In this document: piece after piece, positions 16,880 through 25,640 of the stretch
Numbering within the stretch: position 1 is the stretch's first letter
How the letters are laid out: every line of letters begins with the position of its first letter
From: Pseudoflavonifractor_A sp022772585
Lineage (GTDB): Bacteria; Bacillota; Clostridia; Oscillospirales; Oscillospiraceae
Length of the DNA stretch: 64,000 nucleotides
Assembly (NCBI RefSeq): GCF_052065415.1
Contig: NZ_JBQHUB010000008.1
Span: 1 to 64,000 of the forward strand
Direction: 5' to 3'
The notes under the pieces: generated by a model
The model's database searches: none
What the model was told of the DNA's origin: nothing
The model's input: only the letters and a program-made list of their open reading frames with translations
Translations under genes and position numbers: made by a program

Positions 16880-17694
16880 TGTCCGCTTTCCTCCAATGTC
16901 TCGTGGGATTGGGCCACCAGCGCCCTGATATCGCCTTCCCATGGCGCGCCGGGTCCGCCCGCGCCCACTGAGAGGTGGCCCAGATATTCAATATTCCCCT
17001 CCGGTCCCTTGATGGGTGAAAAGGTCATATCCTTTACAAGGAAATCTGCCTCTCTGGCGTGCTCCAGGAAGTGCTCCAGCACCTCCTGATGGACCTTGGG
17101 GTCCCGGACCACGCCCTTCTTGCCCACCTTTTCCCGGCCTGCTTCAAACTGGGGCTTAACCAGGCAGACTACCTCTCCGCTCTCCTTCAGCACCCCCCGC
17201 AGGGCGGGCAGGATAAGCCGCAGAGAAATGAAGGACACATCCACCGAGGCGAAGTCCAGCTCCTCCGGGATCTGCTCGTGGGTCAGATAGCGGGCGTTGG
17301 TCCGCTCCAGAGCCACGACCCTCTCATCGCTTCGGATCTTCCAGTCCAGCTTTCCGTAGCCCGTGTCCACCGCATATACCTTTGCCGCGCCGTTTTGCAG
17401 CATACAGTCGGAAAAGCCCCCGGTGGAGGCGCCGATGTCGGCGCAGATCTTCCCCTCCAGCTGGATGGGAAAGACTTTCATCGCCTTTTCCAGCTTCAGG
17501 CCGCCCCGGCTCACATAGGGGATGGCCCGGCCCCGTACCTCGATCCGGGCGTCCTCCGCCACAGCGGTTCCGGATTTGTCCACCCGCTGCCCGTTGACGA
17601 ATACCAGTCCGCTCATGATGGTCGCCTGGGCTTTCTGGCGGCTCTCAAAATATCCCTGCTCCGTCAGCAGCACATCCAGCCGCTTCTTAGGCAT
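16876..17694 (-). CDS. tlyA: TlyA-family rRNA (cytidine-2'-O)-methyltransferase
   Basis: A 272-residue protein with an N-terminal S4 RNA-binding domain (KKRLDVLLTEQGYFESRQKA ... SGLVFVNGQRVDKSG) and an FtsJ-like SAM-dependent methyltransferase domain (ADIGASTGGFSDCML; then DFASVDVSFISLRLILPAL). Mycobacterial TlyA methylates 16S and 23S rRNA; the same role is inferred here, and older hemolysin labels are unlikely. It overlaps the dxs end by 8 bp and nadK by 4 bp. Confidence 0.93.
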   Translation of the reverse strand: MPKKRLDVLLTEQGYFESRQKAQATIMSGLVFVNGQRVDKSGTAVAEDARIEVRGRAIPYVSRGGLKLEKAMKVFPIQLEGKICADIGASTGGFSDCMLQNGAAKVYAVDTGYGKLDWKIRSDERVVALERTNARYLTHEQIPEELDFASVDVSFISLRLILPALRGVLKESGEVVCLVKPQFEAGREKVGKKGVVRDPKVHQEVLEHFLEHAREADFLVKDMTFSPIKGPEGNIEYLGHLSVGAGGPGAPWEGDIRALVAQSHETLEESGQ

Positions 17695-19549
17695 GCCGCA
17701 GGACCTCCTCCGCTCGTTTTGTCAAATCTTCCGCGCTCAGGCCGCACAGCTCTCTCAGCTGCTCCACTGAGCCGTGGGGGACATACCGCTCCCCCAGATC
17801 CTGTAAAGCAATTTTCTTTACAGGTACACCCTGAAGCGCCAATCCGGCTGCCAGGCGCCGGCCCACGCTGTTGCTGCTGATGCTCTCCTCTGCCGCCAGC
17901 AGTGCTCCGGTACGCCGGACCGACGCCGCCGCTGTCTCAAGCTGTAAAGGTGTTATCCTTCCCAGCTTTACTACCTCAGCAGATATTCCTTTTTCGGCCA
18001 GTCGATCCGCCGTGTCCAGCAGAACGTTGATAAATGTACCATATCCCACCAGAGTGATGTCACTTCCCTGCCGCAGCACCACGTCAGCTGTTCCGGCATC
18101 TTCCCGGTATCGTCCCTCGCCGCCCCGTGGGTAGCGGACAGCCACCGGTCCGTCGCACTGAAGCACCGCGTGGCGCAGCATGGTGCGCAGCTCCCGGAAG
18201 CTGGCGGGACAAAGCACCGTCATCCCCGGAATGGTATCCAGAAATGCCTGGTCAAACACACCGTGATGGGTCTCGCCGTCCGCTCCTACCAGTCCGGACC
18301 GGTCCACTCCGAACACCACGTGGAGACGCTGGATGCCCACGTCGTGGACCAGCATATCATAGCTTCTCTGCAAAAAGGAGGAGTACACCGCAAATACCGG
18401 CGTCATCCCCTGCTTGGCCATGCCGGCGGCCATGGCGGCGGCATGGCCCTCGGCGATGCCTACATCGAAGCTCCGCTCCGGATAGCGCCGGAAAAACTCG
18501 GTCAGTCCGGTGCCGGGCACCATGGCCGCCGAGATGGCGCATACCCGCGGATCTTCCTCCGCCAGCTCACACATGGCCTCCCCAAAGGCCTTTGAAAAAT
18601 CTCTGTCTGAGGGCCGGAGCGGCTCTCCGCTCTCAATACAGAACTTACCCACACCGTGGAACCGGTCCGGATTGCGCTCTGCCGGTGAATAGCCTTTTCC
18701 CTTTACAGTTCTCACATGGAGCAGGACCGGGCATCTGAGATCCCTGGCATATTGCAGCAGTTGGGTCAGGTGCTTTACATCGTGGCCGTCCACCGGGCCC
18801 AGGTAGGTGAAGCCCATATCCTCGAACATGCTGCAGGGCAGCAGAGTGCCTTTGATGGCTGTTTTTACCTTGTGCGTCACACGATAAATATGCCTGCCCC
18901 CCGGCAGGACCCCCATCACCTTCCGGTATCCCTTCTTGAAGCGAAGATACTGTGGCTTGAGCCGCTGGCGGGCCAGGAGCTGAGCCACGCCGCCCACATT
19001 TTTCGTGATGGACATGCCGTTGTCATTGAGGATCACGATAAGGGGCTCCCGGCTGTTTCCGGCATCGGACAGGCCCTCATAGGCCAGTCCGCCAGTCAGG
19101 GCGCCGTCTCCGATGAGGGCTATCACATGGTAGTCCTCCCCCATCCGGGTCCGGGCCCGGGCCATGCCCACCGCCACCGATACCGAGTCGGAGGCGTGAC
19201 CGGCAATGAAGGCGTCGTGAATGCTCTCGGCGGGCTTGGGAAAGCCCGCCAAGCCGCCGAAGGTACGCAGTGTGTCCATCCGGTCCGCCCGTCCGGTGAG
19301 CATTTTATGGATATAGCATTGATGCCCCACGTCAAATACCACCCGGTCCCGGCTGGTGTCAAAGACCCGGTGGATGGCCACCGTAATCTCCACGGCTCCC
19401 AGGTTGGAACCCAGGTGTCCTCCGGTGCGGGAGACCGTGTCGATCAGCTCCTCCCGCAGTTGGCCGCACAGAGCTTCCGCCTCCCGGTCGGTGAGCCCGT
19501 GCAGGTCGGGGCATGTTTTGTCCAGATGAATGATAGTACCGCCTCCCAT
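17687..19549 (-). CDS. dxs: 1-deoxy-D-xylulose-5-phosphate synthase
   Basis: A 620-residue thiamine-diphosphate enzyme, the first step of the MEP isoprenoid pathway. Signatures are GGHLGSNLGAVEITVAIH, the ThDP motif IGDGALTGGLAYEGLSDAGN, and HHGVFDQAFLDTIPGMTV in the pyrimidine-binding domain. Length is typical. It lies just downstream of the divergent PAP2 gene and two genes from ispA, linking isopentenyl unit supply to chain elongation. Confidence 0.96.
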   Translation of the reverse strand: MGGGTIIHLDKTCPDLHGLTDREAEALCGQLREELIDTVSRTGGHLGSNLGAVEITVAIHRVFDTSRDRVVFDVGHQCYIHKMLTGRADRMDTLRTFGGLAGFPKPAESIHDAFIAGHASDSVSVAVGMARARTRMGEDYHVIALIGDGALTGGLAYEGLSDAGNSREPLIVILNDNGMSITKNVGGVAQLLARQRLKPQYLRFKKGYRKVMGVLPGGRHIYRVTHKVKTAIKGTLLPCSMFEDMGFTYLGPVDGHDVKHLTQLLQYARDLRCPVLLHVRTVKGKGYSPAERNPDRFHGVGKFCIESGEPLRPSDRDFSKAFGEAMCELAEEDPRVCAISAAMVPGTGLTEFFRRYPERSFDVGIAEGHAAAMAAGMAKQGMTPVFAVYSSFLQRSYDMLVHDVGIQRLHVVFGVDRSGLVGADGETHHGVFDQAFLDTIPGMTVLCPASFRELRTMLRHAVLQCDGPVAVRYPRGGEGRYREDAGTADVVLRQGSDITLVGYGTFINVLLDTADRLAEKGISAEVVKLGRITPLQLETAAASVRRTGALLAAEESISSNSVGRRLAAGLALQGVPVKKIALQDLGERYVPHGSVEQLRELCGLSAEDLTKRAEEVLRHA

Positions 19550-19567
19550 TTGGTGGGCTGGTGCCTG

Positions 19568-20026
19568 TCAGCGCCAGAGATACATGCCGCCCGCGCCGAT
19601 GGCGATCCCCAGCAGGGCTCCCATCAGCACCTGGATCGGCGTATGTCCCAGAAGCTCTTTCAGCTCCTTGCTGAAGAATTCCGGCTTCATTTCCTTCCAG
19701 TGTTCCATCATGTAATTGAGGATCTTGGCCTGTTCTCCCGCCGCCCGGCGAACATTGGATGCGTCGTACATGACCACGATGGCCACCACCGCCGCGATGG
19801 AAAAGCTGACCGATCCAAACCCCTGCATCATCCCCACCGCGGACGCGCAGGCGCACACAAAGGCCGAATGGGAGCTGGGCATCCCGCCGCTGGACAGGAT
19901 GTGCCGCCAGTCCCAGCGCCCCTTGGTGATAAGTGTCAGCAGGACCTTCAGGATCTGAGCCGCAGCCCAGGCCATGATGGACAGGTCCAATATCTTATTC
20001 CCCGTCAGAATGTCACTTACGTTCAT
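19568..20026 (-). CDS. Divergent PAP2 family membrane protein
   Basis: About 152 residues, mostly membrane helices, of the DivPAP2 (YuiD-like) family related to PAP2 acid phosphatases. Key residues are SSGGMPSSHSAFVCA (PSSH motif) and VVMYDASNVRRAAGEQA (phosphatase-like D/R block). Located between ispA and dxs, it may dephosphorylate an isoprenoid or lipid phosphate, but this is inference. The chosen ATG at 20026 directly follows GGAGG; an alternative ribosome site is GGGGGCC six bases upstream. A longer frame from 20101 overlaps ispA. Confidence 0.85.
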   Translation of the reverse strand: MNVSDILTGNKILDLSIMAWAAAQILKVLLTLITKGRWDWRHILSSGGMPSSHSAFVCACASAVGMMQGFGSVSFSIAAVVAIVVMYDASNVRRAAGEQAKILNYMMEHWKEMKPEFFSKELKELLGHTPIQVLMGALLGIAIGAGGMYLWR

Positions 20027-20042
20027 CCTCCGGCCCCCGTTC

Positions 20043-20921
20043 TTATTTCTTTCGTCCCACCAGAGAATCGGCCAGCCAGCACAGGAAGGAGGCGTCCTCA
20101 AAGAGCGACAGAGCCTCTTCGCCCTCCCGGGTCAGCTGCTCCACCAGACGGGCACACTCCTCCAGCCCTTTGAGCGTCACAAAGGTGGTCTTTTCATTCT
20201 CGGTATCCGAGCCCACGGGCTTGCCCAGCGTAGCCTCGTCCCCAGTCACATCCAGCATATCGTCCTGGATCTGGAACGCCAGCCCCAGCTTCTGAGCGTA
20301 GCGGCGCACGGCGGCGCGCTGTTCTTCGCTGCCGCCGGCCAGGATACAGCCCATCTCGGCGGCGGCTGAGATGAGCGCGCCGGTCTTGAGCCGCTGGAGC
20401 TCCTCCACTTCGCCCAAGGTCAGGGCGTGGCCCTCTCCCGCCATGTCCAGGGCCTGTCCGCCCACCATGCCCCGGGCGCCGGCCGCCTGTCCCAGGCAGG
20501 CCGCCGCGGCCAGGACCCGTTCAGCGGGAAGGCTTTTTCCGTTTTCCAGCATGGTCTCAAAGGCGGCGGTGAGCAGCGCGTCGCCGGCCAGAACCGCTGT
20601 TGCCTCCCCGTATACCTTATGATTGGTGGGCCGGCCCCGGCGCAGATCATCATCGTCCATACAGGGCAGGTCATCGTGGATCAGGGAATAGGTATGCAGC
20701 ATCTCCACTGCGCAGGCAAAGGGCAGCGCCGCCTCCGTGTCGCCGCCGCACATACGGCAGGTCTCCAGCAGCAGCACGGGGCGCAGCCGCTTCCCCCCCG
20801 CCAGCAGGCTGTACCGCATGGCGTCATAGAGGTCGGCGCGGCCGTCCCGGCCGTCAAAGCAGTGACGGAGCCATTCCTCTACCGCCGCGCAGTCCTGCTG
20901 CAGGCGCTCACTATGGGTCAT
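20043..20921 (-). CDS. ispA: Polyprenyl synthetase (farnesyl diphosphate synthase type)
   Basis: A 292-residue trans-prenyltransferase. The first Asp-rich motif is in HDDLPCMDDDDLRRGRPTNH and the second is FQIQDDMLDVTGD; GGKRLRPVLLLE binds diphosphate. The bulky residues before the first motif fit a short-chain (C15/C20) product. Start 20921 overlaps the xseB stop as ATGA; the upstream extension of the frame is xseB sequence. Confidence 0.93.
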   Translation of the reverse strand: MTHSERLQQDCAAVEEWLRHCFDGRDGRADLYDAMRYSLLAGGKRLRPVLLLETCRMCGGDTEAALPFACAVEMLHTYSLIHDDLPCMDDDDLRRGRPTNHKVYGEATAVLAGDALLTAAFETMLENGKSLPAERVLAAAACLGQAAGARGMVGGQALDMAGEGHALTLGEVEELQRLKTGALISAAAEMGCILAGGSEEQRAAVRRYAQKLGLAFQIQDDMLDVTGDEATLGKPVGSDTENEKTTFVTLKGLEECARLVEQLTREGEEALSLFEDASFLCWLADSLVGRKK

Positions 20922-21157
20922 ACGCTCTCCTCCTTGTCCATGGGCTGTTCCACCGGCGCTCCGTCCGGGCCGGCAGTCAGCTTCCGCACCTTCTGCTCCG
21001 CCTTGTCCAGCATGGCGGTGCATTTTTTCATCAGGGCCGTTCCCTCTTCAAAAAGGGCCATGGACTCCTCCAGCGGGGCGTCCCCCTGCTCCAGGCGGCG
21101 GACGATCTCCTCCAGCCGGGCGGTAGCCTGTTCAAATGTCAGCTTTTTCTCAGCCAT
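20918..21157 (-). CDS. xseB: Exodeoxyribonuclease VII small subunit
   Basis: A 79-residue helical protein (KKLTFEQATARLEEIVRRLE ... GDAPLEESMALFEEGTALMK) that joins XseA to form exonuclease VII. Length and sequence are typical. It lies 30 bp after xseA and overlaps ispA by 4 bp. Confidence 0.96.
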   Translation of the reverse strand: MAEKKLTFEQATARLEEIVRRLEQGDAPLEESMALFEEGTALMKKCTAMLDKAEQKVRKLTAGPDGAPVEQPMDKEESV

Positions 21158-21187
21158 TGTCTCTCTTCCTTTCCTGTGCCGCGGCGG

Positions 21188-22384
21188 CTATTCCACCCGG
21201 CAGCGGATGGAGCCGTCTGATACCCGCAGCTCCAGCCGGTCCCCCGGAGCCGTGTCGCTCCGGAAACGGACCACGCCGCCATCCTCTTTCCGGGCGATGG
21301 CATATCCCCGGCCCAGCACCTTGAGCGGGCTCATGGCGTCCAGCCCCGCCGCAAGGCGGGCCAGCCGCTCTTTCTCCCCGCTCAGCACGGCGGACATGCC
21401 GCCGGCCAGGCGGGTGCGCTGATGGTCCAGCGCGGCGCGGCGGTCCTCCACCGCCGCCATGGGGTCCCTCAGCACCCGCCGCTCCCCTATCCGGTCCATC
21501 CGGGTCCGGGCCTGCTCCAGGCGGCGCTCCATGGCCCTGGCCATCCGCCTCTCCATCTGGAAAAGGCCGGCATAGACGTCATTCTGGTCGGGGACGGCCA
21601 GCTCTGCGCCGTTGGAGGGCGTAGCCGCCCGCAGGTCGGCCACAAAATCGGCGATCGTCACGTCCGGCTCATGCCCCACCGCTGAGATCACCGGGATCTC
21701 TGAGGCAAAAATAGCCCGGGCCACACTCTCGTCGTTAAAGGCCCACAGGTCCTCCATGGACCCGCCGCCCCGGCCGGTGATGATCAGGTCAGCCACCCGG
21801 TAACGGTTGGCCCAGTGAATGGCGGCGCACAGCTCGCCGGGGGCCTCGGCCCCCTGGACCCGCACCGGGATCACAGCCACCTGGGCCATGGGCCAGCGGG
21901 CGCCCAGGATGCGCAGCATGTCCCGCACCGCCGCCCCCGCCGGTGAAGTGATCAGGGCGATCCGCTCCGGGAATTTGGGAATGGGCTTTTTGCAGGCGGG
22001 GTCAAAGAGTCCCTCCCGGTACAGCTTGTCCTTGAGCTGCTCAAAGGCCAGATGCAGGTCCCCCACGCCGTCGGGGGTCATATTGCTGCAGTAGAGCTGA
22101 TACTGCCCGTCCCGGGGAAAGACCGCGATCCGCCCGAAGGCGATGACCTTCATGCCGTTCTGAGGGCGGAAGCGGAGACTTGCCGCCTCCCGCCGGAAAA
22201 ACACGCAGCGGATGACCCCCTCCGCGTCTTTGAGGGAAAAATAGTGGTGTCCTGATGGATAAACCTTGTAGTTTGAGATCTCTCCGCGAATAAAAATACC
22301 GGACAGGATCGCGTCGCCGTCCAGCAGGCCTTTGATATGCTGATTGACCTGGGAAACCGTGTATACGGTATTTCTGCCGCTCAT
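21188..22384 (-). CDS. xseA: Exodeoxyribonuclease VII large subunit
   Basis: A 398-residue subunit. The N-terminal OB-fold (TVYTVSQVNQHIKGLLDGDA; YPSGHHYFSLKD) binds single-stranded DNA. The catalytic core has LITSPAGAAVRDMLRILGAR, GRGGGSMEDLWAFNDE and PVISAVGHEPDVTIADFVAD, followed by a coiled-coil C-terminus. Start 22384 overlaps the preceding gene as ATGA. Confidence 0.96.
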   Translation of the reverse strand: MSGRNTVYTVSQVNQHIKGLLDGDAILSGIFIRGEISNYKVYPSGHHYFSLKDAEGVIRCVFFRREAASLRFRPQNGMKVIAFGRIAVFPRDGQYQLYCSNMTPDGVGDLHLAFEQLKDKLYREGLFDPACKKPIPKFPERIALITSPAGAAVRDMLRILGARWPMAQVAVIPVRVQGAEAPGELCAAIHWANRYRVADLIITGRGGGSMEDLWAFNDESVARAIFASEIPVISAVGHEPDVTIADFVADLRAATPSNGAELAVPDQNDVYAGLFQMERRMARAMERRLEQARTRMDRIGERRVLRDPMAAVEDRRAALDHQRTRLAGGMSAVLSGEKERLARLAAGLDAMSPLKVLGRGYAIARKEDGGVVRFRSDTAPGDRLELRVSDGSIRCRVE

Positions 22385-23328
22385 TTCCGCCCCTCCGCTT
22401 CCAGCAGGCGGCTGGCCAGGATGGCCACGCCCATGGCGTTGTCGGTGGAATAGCACGGCTCGGCAAAAACAGCACAGAACGCGCTTCCCATCACTTCCCG
22501 CAGCCGGCGGTTGGAGGCCACGCCGCCCGAGCAAAGCACCGGCACTCCGGGATACTGCTCCAGCGCCGCGGCGGTGCATCGGCGGACCGTGTCGGACACG
22601 GTATTGAGCACGAAGCGGGCGATATCAGCCGGCTCCTCTCCCCGCTCCGCCATGGCGGCGGCTTTATTCTCCATCCCGGAAAGCGAGAACGTAAGGTCAT
22701 TCAGCTTTACAGTAAATTTGTCCCTGGACTGGGACGAGGCGGCCAGGCCGTCCAGCGCTTTTCCCGCCGGGAAAGCAAGGCCCAGGAGCACGCCGGTGCG
22801 GTCAATGAGCTGCCCCGCCGAGATATCGCTGGTCCCGCCGATCTTCTCCGCCCGAACGTTGACCCCATCCGGCGTCACTTTCAGCAGCTCCGTGGTGCCG
22901 CCGGACAGGTGCCAGGCCAGAAAGGGCCTGTCCAGCAGGTCCATCCGGCCCGCCGACCATGCGGCCGCCGCGATGTGTCCCTGCTGATGGGACACCGCGA
23001 AAAAGGGTACGCCCAACACGTCGGCCAGAGCGCGTCCCTGGCCCTCGCCGGCCAGGAAGCAGGGCATATAGGAGCCCTCCACCGCCCGGGGGCGGGTGCT
23101 GGCCGCTACGGCCCGGATATTTCCCAGGCAATCCGCTTCCCGCAGGCGGCTGAACAGCTCGGGCAGCCGCTTCACATGCTGGAACAGGGCGTCGCTCTGC
23201 CGCAGGCCCAGGGCGCCCTGGGGCACCTCCAGCAGCCTGCCGGCGTTGATCCCCTCCGTCCCGTCAAAGACCGCGGCCGAGGTGGTGTAGTTGCTGGTAT
23301 CCAGCCCCAGGCAGACCTCGGTCCTCAT
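22381..23328 (-). CDS. TsaD/Kae1-like paralogue (peptidase M22-type fold)
   Basis: A 315-residue member of the Kae1/TsaD ASKHA superfamily, but divergent from true TsaD. It begins CLGLDTSNYTTSAAVFDG; the metal site HQQGH replaces the usual HxxxH context; a nucleotide loop HLSGGTTELLKV and a C-terminal SGGVASNRRLREVM and YSTDNAMGVAILAS are clear. It sits between nusB and xseA, the place where B. subtilis has folD. True TsaD is part of the t6A tRNA-modification complex with TsaB/E, absent here, so this is probably a paralogue of unknown function. Both ends overlap neighbours by 4 bp. Confidence 0.83.
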   Translation of the reverse strand: MRTEVCLGLDTSNYTTSAAVFDGTEGINAGRLLEVPQGALGLRQSDALFQHVKRLPELFSRLREADCLGNIRAVAASTRPRAVEGSYMPCFLAGEGQGRALADVLGVPFFAVSHQQGHIAAAAWSAGRMDLLDRPFLAWHLSGGTTELLKVTPDGVNVRAEKIGGTSDISAGQLIDRTGVLLGLAFPAGKALDGLAASSQSRDKFTVKLNDLTFSLSGMENKAAAMAERGEEPADIARFVLNTVSDTVRRCTAAALEQYPGVPVLCSGGVASNRRLREVMGSAFCAVFAEPCYSTDNAMGVAILASRLLEAEGRK

Positions 23329-23831
23329 TCCGCGCCGCCGTCCTCCCCGGCCGTCTCCGCCGGCTCTGCGCACACGGCCCGCTCCGGCGGGCACTCGCTG
23401 CGGACAAAGGAGCCCAGGATGCCGTTGATAAAGGAGACCACCTCCGGGCCCTCGTAGTGCTTGGCCAGCTCCACCGCCTCGTTGATGGCAGCGGCATTGG
23501 GGATATCCTGCATATAGAGGATCTCATACATGGCCACCCGCATGATGGAGACAGCCACCCGGGGGATGCGGGCAAACTTCCAGCCGATGGCGTAGCGGGA
23601 AATATATTCGTCCAGCTCCGGGCAGTGGGCATAAACGCCCCTCACCAGCGTACCTATGTAGTCACGCTGCTTCTCATTGGGGAACTCGGCGTAAAGCGGC
23701 TCCTCCTGACCGATCTGGGCAAACACCTCCCGCGTGAGCATGTGCTCCAGCAGTTCATCTGCTGTTTCGTTGGAAAAACCAAGTTCAAAGGAGAAGTGAA
23801 CCGCGATCTCCCGGGCATTGGTCCTTGTCAT
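23325..23831 (-). CDS. nusB: Transcription antitermination factor NusB
   Basis: A 168-residue helical RNA-binding protein that works with NusE/S10 on boxA RNA of rRNA operons. Recognisable segments are REIAVHFSFELGFSNETADE, RVAMYEILYMQDIPNAAAIN and INEAVELAKHYEGPEVVSFI. The C-terminal ~35 residues are an extra acidic/Ala-rich tail. First gene of the overlapping run to recN; a TATAAT-like -10 on the minus strand (23889-23894) with a poor -35 may be its promoter. Confidence 0.94.
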   Translation of the reverse strand: MTRTNAREIAVHFSFELGFSNETADELLEHMLTREVFAQIGQEEPLYAEFPNEKQRDYIGTLVRGVYAHCPELDEYISRYAIGWKFARIPRVAVSIMRVAMYEILYMQDIPNAAAINEAVELAKHYEGPEVVSFINGILGSFVRSECPPERAVCAEPAETAGEDGGAE

Positions 23832-23931
23832 TCGTATTCCTCCAGTCCGGGCAAAAGCCCGGCATTATTAATATCCATTATCCAGTTTATTATACAGAAT
23901 CATATACAAAAATGGAACCACCAATTTCAAT

Positions 23932-23974
23932 AAAAACACAAAAACATGGAGCGGACCCAGCCGTCCGCTCCATG
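23932..23974 (-). terminator. Terminator between asp23 and nusB
   Basis: Arms CATGGAGCGGA (23945-23955) and TCCGCTCCATG (23964-23974) are followed on the minus strand by a T-rich tail. It ends the asp23 transcript, so nusB needs its own promoter. Confidence 0.85.
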
Positions 23975-23987
23975 CCGTTTCTTTCGC

Positions 23988-24374
23988 TCAGGCCTTCCTG
24001 CTCTCCCGCTCGAAGGTCACACCGGCCACGTGGATGTTCACGCACTCCACCGTCAGGCCGCTGGTATTGCTGATGGCGCCGAACACCGCGTCCTGCACGG
24101 CCTTGGCCACCTCGGGGATCGTGTAGCCGTATTTGATGCAGATGGACAGCTCCACGCTGACGCTGCCCTCGTTCACCGCAATGTGCACACCCTTGGCCAG
24201 GGCGCTCTTCTTGCCCAGCAGCTCGGCCAGGTCGCTCCCCAGGTTGGGGGACAGGCTGCCAACGCCCTCCACCTCCAGGGCGGCGGCGGCGGCGATCACG
24301 GCCAGGACCTCCTCGGATATATGGATGTTCCCCAGCTCGTCAGGACGGGAAACGTATTCTCTTGCATCGGCCAT
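23988..24374 (-). CDS. Asp23/Gls24 family envelope stress protein
   Basis: A 128-residue alkaline-shock family protein (YqhY-like). Core motif: NIHISEEVLAVIAAAAALEV and GVGSLSPNLGSDLAELLGKK, then VELSICIKYGYTIPEVAKAV. In B. subtilis the neighbour yqhY has the same position before nusB and is tied to acetyl-CoA carboxylase control; no acc genes occur here. Function is inferred from the family only. Confidence 0.9.
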   Translation of the reverse strand: MADAREYVSRPDELGNIHISEEVLAVIAAAAALEVEGVGSLSPNLGSDLAELLGKKSALAKGVHIAVNEGSVSVELSICIKYGYTIPEVAKAVQDAVFGAISNTSGLTVECVNIHVAGVTFERESRKA

Positions 24375-24437
24375 TTCAGGTCACGCTCCTTTTTGTCGTA
24401 CAGCAGGATTTGCTTACTGACCTACATTGTACCACAT

Positions 24438-24471
24438 CAGGCGGGAAAATACCACTAGATTTTTCCGCCTG
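24438..24471 (-). terminator. Possible terminator of the spoIIIA operon
   Basis: Arms CAGGCGG (24438-24444) and CCGCCTG (24465-24471), extended by AAAA/TTTT inside the stem, lie 50 bp past spoIIIAH. No T-run follows, so it is a weak candidate. Confidence 0.4.
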
Positions 24472-24519
24472 CCGTGTCCCGTCCACAGCCGCTGTTTCCC
24501 GTATATACCCGCTCGTTTC

Positions 24520-25101
24520 TCAGGGCTCTGCCTCGATGATCTTGATCTGGCCCGCCGTGAGCCCGGTCTCCCCGGTGACGATCTCCGTGATCCGGGCGAT
24601 ATCCGCGTCGGACAGCCCCTCTCCCGCGGCGGCCACCACCACGCTGGCACTGCCGTCGTTGACGAAGGCCACGCAGTCACTGTAACCTTTGGCGGTGACG
24701 AGATTTTCGATCTGAGCCTCCGACACCGTGGTGCTGGCCATGGTCTCGATGGCAGCGGTCATCTGCTCCTTCATGGCTTCGTCCGCCGTGTCGCTCTCAG
24801 CCGACTGCTGAAGGATGGACAGGGCGCTGTCCCTGGCCTGCTTCCGGTTGAGCCGGGCCGAGTCAAAGTACCCGCTGCCGCCGGAGGGAGACGGCGTGGC
24901 GCTGGGCGCAGGGGAGGCGGTGGTCTTTGTCACGTCTCCGGCGATGAGAGGATCGGTGGTCTGCCCGCCCACCAGCGCCGCCTGGCCCAGGACCTTTCCG
25001 GCATCTGCCGCCTCCTGATTATACGACCAGTTGAGATAGACCGCCACGCACACAAAGAGGACGATGGCGGCCACCACCGCGTTCCGTTTCCAGAGTTTCA
25101 T
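24520..25101 (-). CDS. spoIIIAH: Stage III sporulation protein AH
   Basis: About 193 residues. A single N-terminal membrane anchor (VVAAIVLFVCVAVYLNWSYN) leads into a linker and the YscJ/FliF-like ring-building domain (ARDSALSILQQSAESDTADE ... VTAKGYSDCVAFVNDGSAS). SpoIIIAH in the mother-cell membrane binds SpoIIQ from the forespore to form the feeding channel. I prefer the ATG at 25101 with AGGA 8 bases upstream; a GTG at 25116 overlapping spoIIIAG as GTGA is the alternative. Confidence 0.93.
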   Translation of the reverse strand: MKLWKRNAVVAAIVLFVCVAVYLNWSYNQEAADAGKVLGQAALVGGQTTDPLIAGDVTKTTASPAPSATPSPSGGSGYFDSARLNRKQARDSALSILQQSAESDTADEAMKEQMTAAIETMASTTVSEAQIENLVTAKGYSDCVAFVNDGSASVVVAAAGEGLSDADIARITEIVTGETGLTAGQIKIIEAEP

Positions 25102-25112
25102 ACCTGATTTCC

Positions 25113-25640
25113 TCACTTTCCTTTACATATCGAGATCTTGTCGGTGCTCAGGCCGGTGATGGCGGATACCGCTTCCGTCATGGCCAGACGCACCGAGGGA
25201 TCGTCTCCCCCCGAGCATACCACCAGCGCCCCCCGGAATCGGGGCGAAATCTGCTGGACCGGGACCGTCTCCTCCTGTCCCGATCCCCGGGACAAAATCA
25301 CCGCCGATTCCTCCTCCCGCACGGCGTCCGCCTCCCGCTCCCGTTTCCGGTCCATGGCCCAGATCTGGCGTGGACCGGCCTCCACCGACAGGACCACGTC
25401 TACCTCCCCGGCCCCCCGGACCCGGCTCAGGGCCCGTTCCAGCTTCTCCTCCAGCGCGCCGGCATCCAGAGCCTGTGCCGACGCCGCTGCCGTCTCCGCT
25501 GTTCCGCTCTCCTGCTCTTTTCCGCCTGTGGGCAGAAGCAGCAGGACCACACCTGCCAGAATGACCAGGAGCACATAACGGTATTTCCCGGCCCAGGACC
25601 GCAGCCGCTCCGTCAGGCCGGCCATATCCAAGCCTTTCAT
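25113..25640 (-). CDS. spoIIIAG: Stage III sporulation protein AG
   Basis: A 175-residue protein with one N-terminal transmembrane helix (YVLLVILAGVVLLLLPTGG) and a ring-building periplasmic-type domain (GAGEVDVVLSVEAGP ... ALVVCSGGDDPSVRLAMTEA, ending GLSTDKISICKGK). Known as the large ring of the SpoIIIA-SpoIIQ channel. Overlaps spoIIIAF by 4 bp. Confidence 0.93.
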   Translation of the reverse strand: MKGLDMAGLTERLRSWAGKYRYVLLVILAGVVLLLLPTGGKEQESGTAETAAASAQALDAGALEEKLERALSRVRGAGEVDVVLSVEAGPRQIWAMDRKREREADAVREEESAVILSRGSGQEETVPVQQISPRFRGALVVCSGGDDPSVRLAMTEAVSAITGLSTDKISICKGK

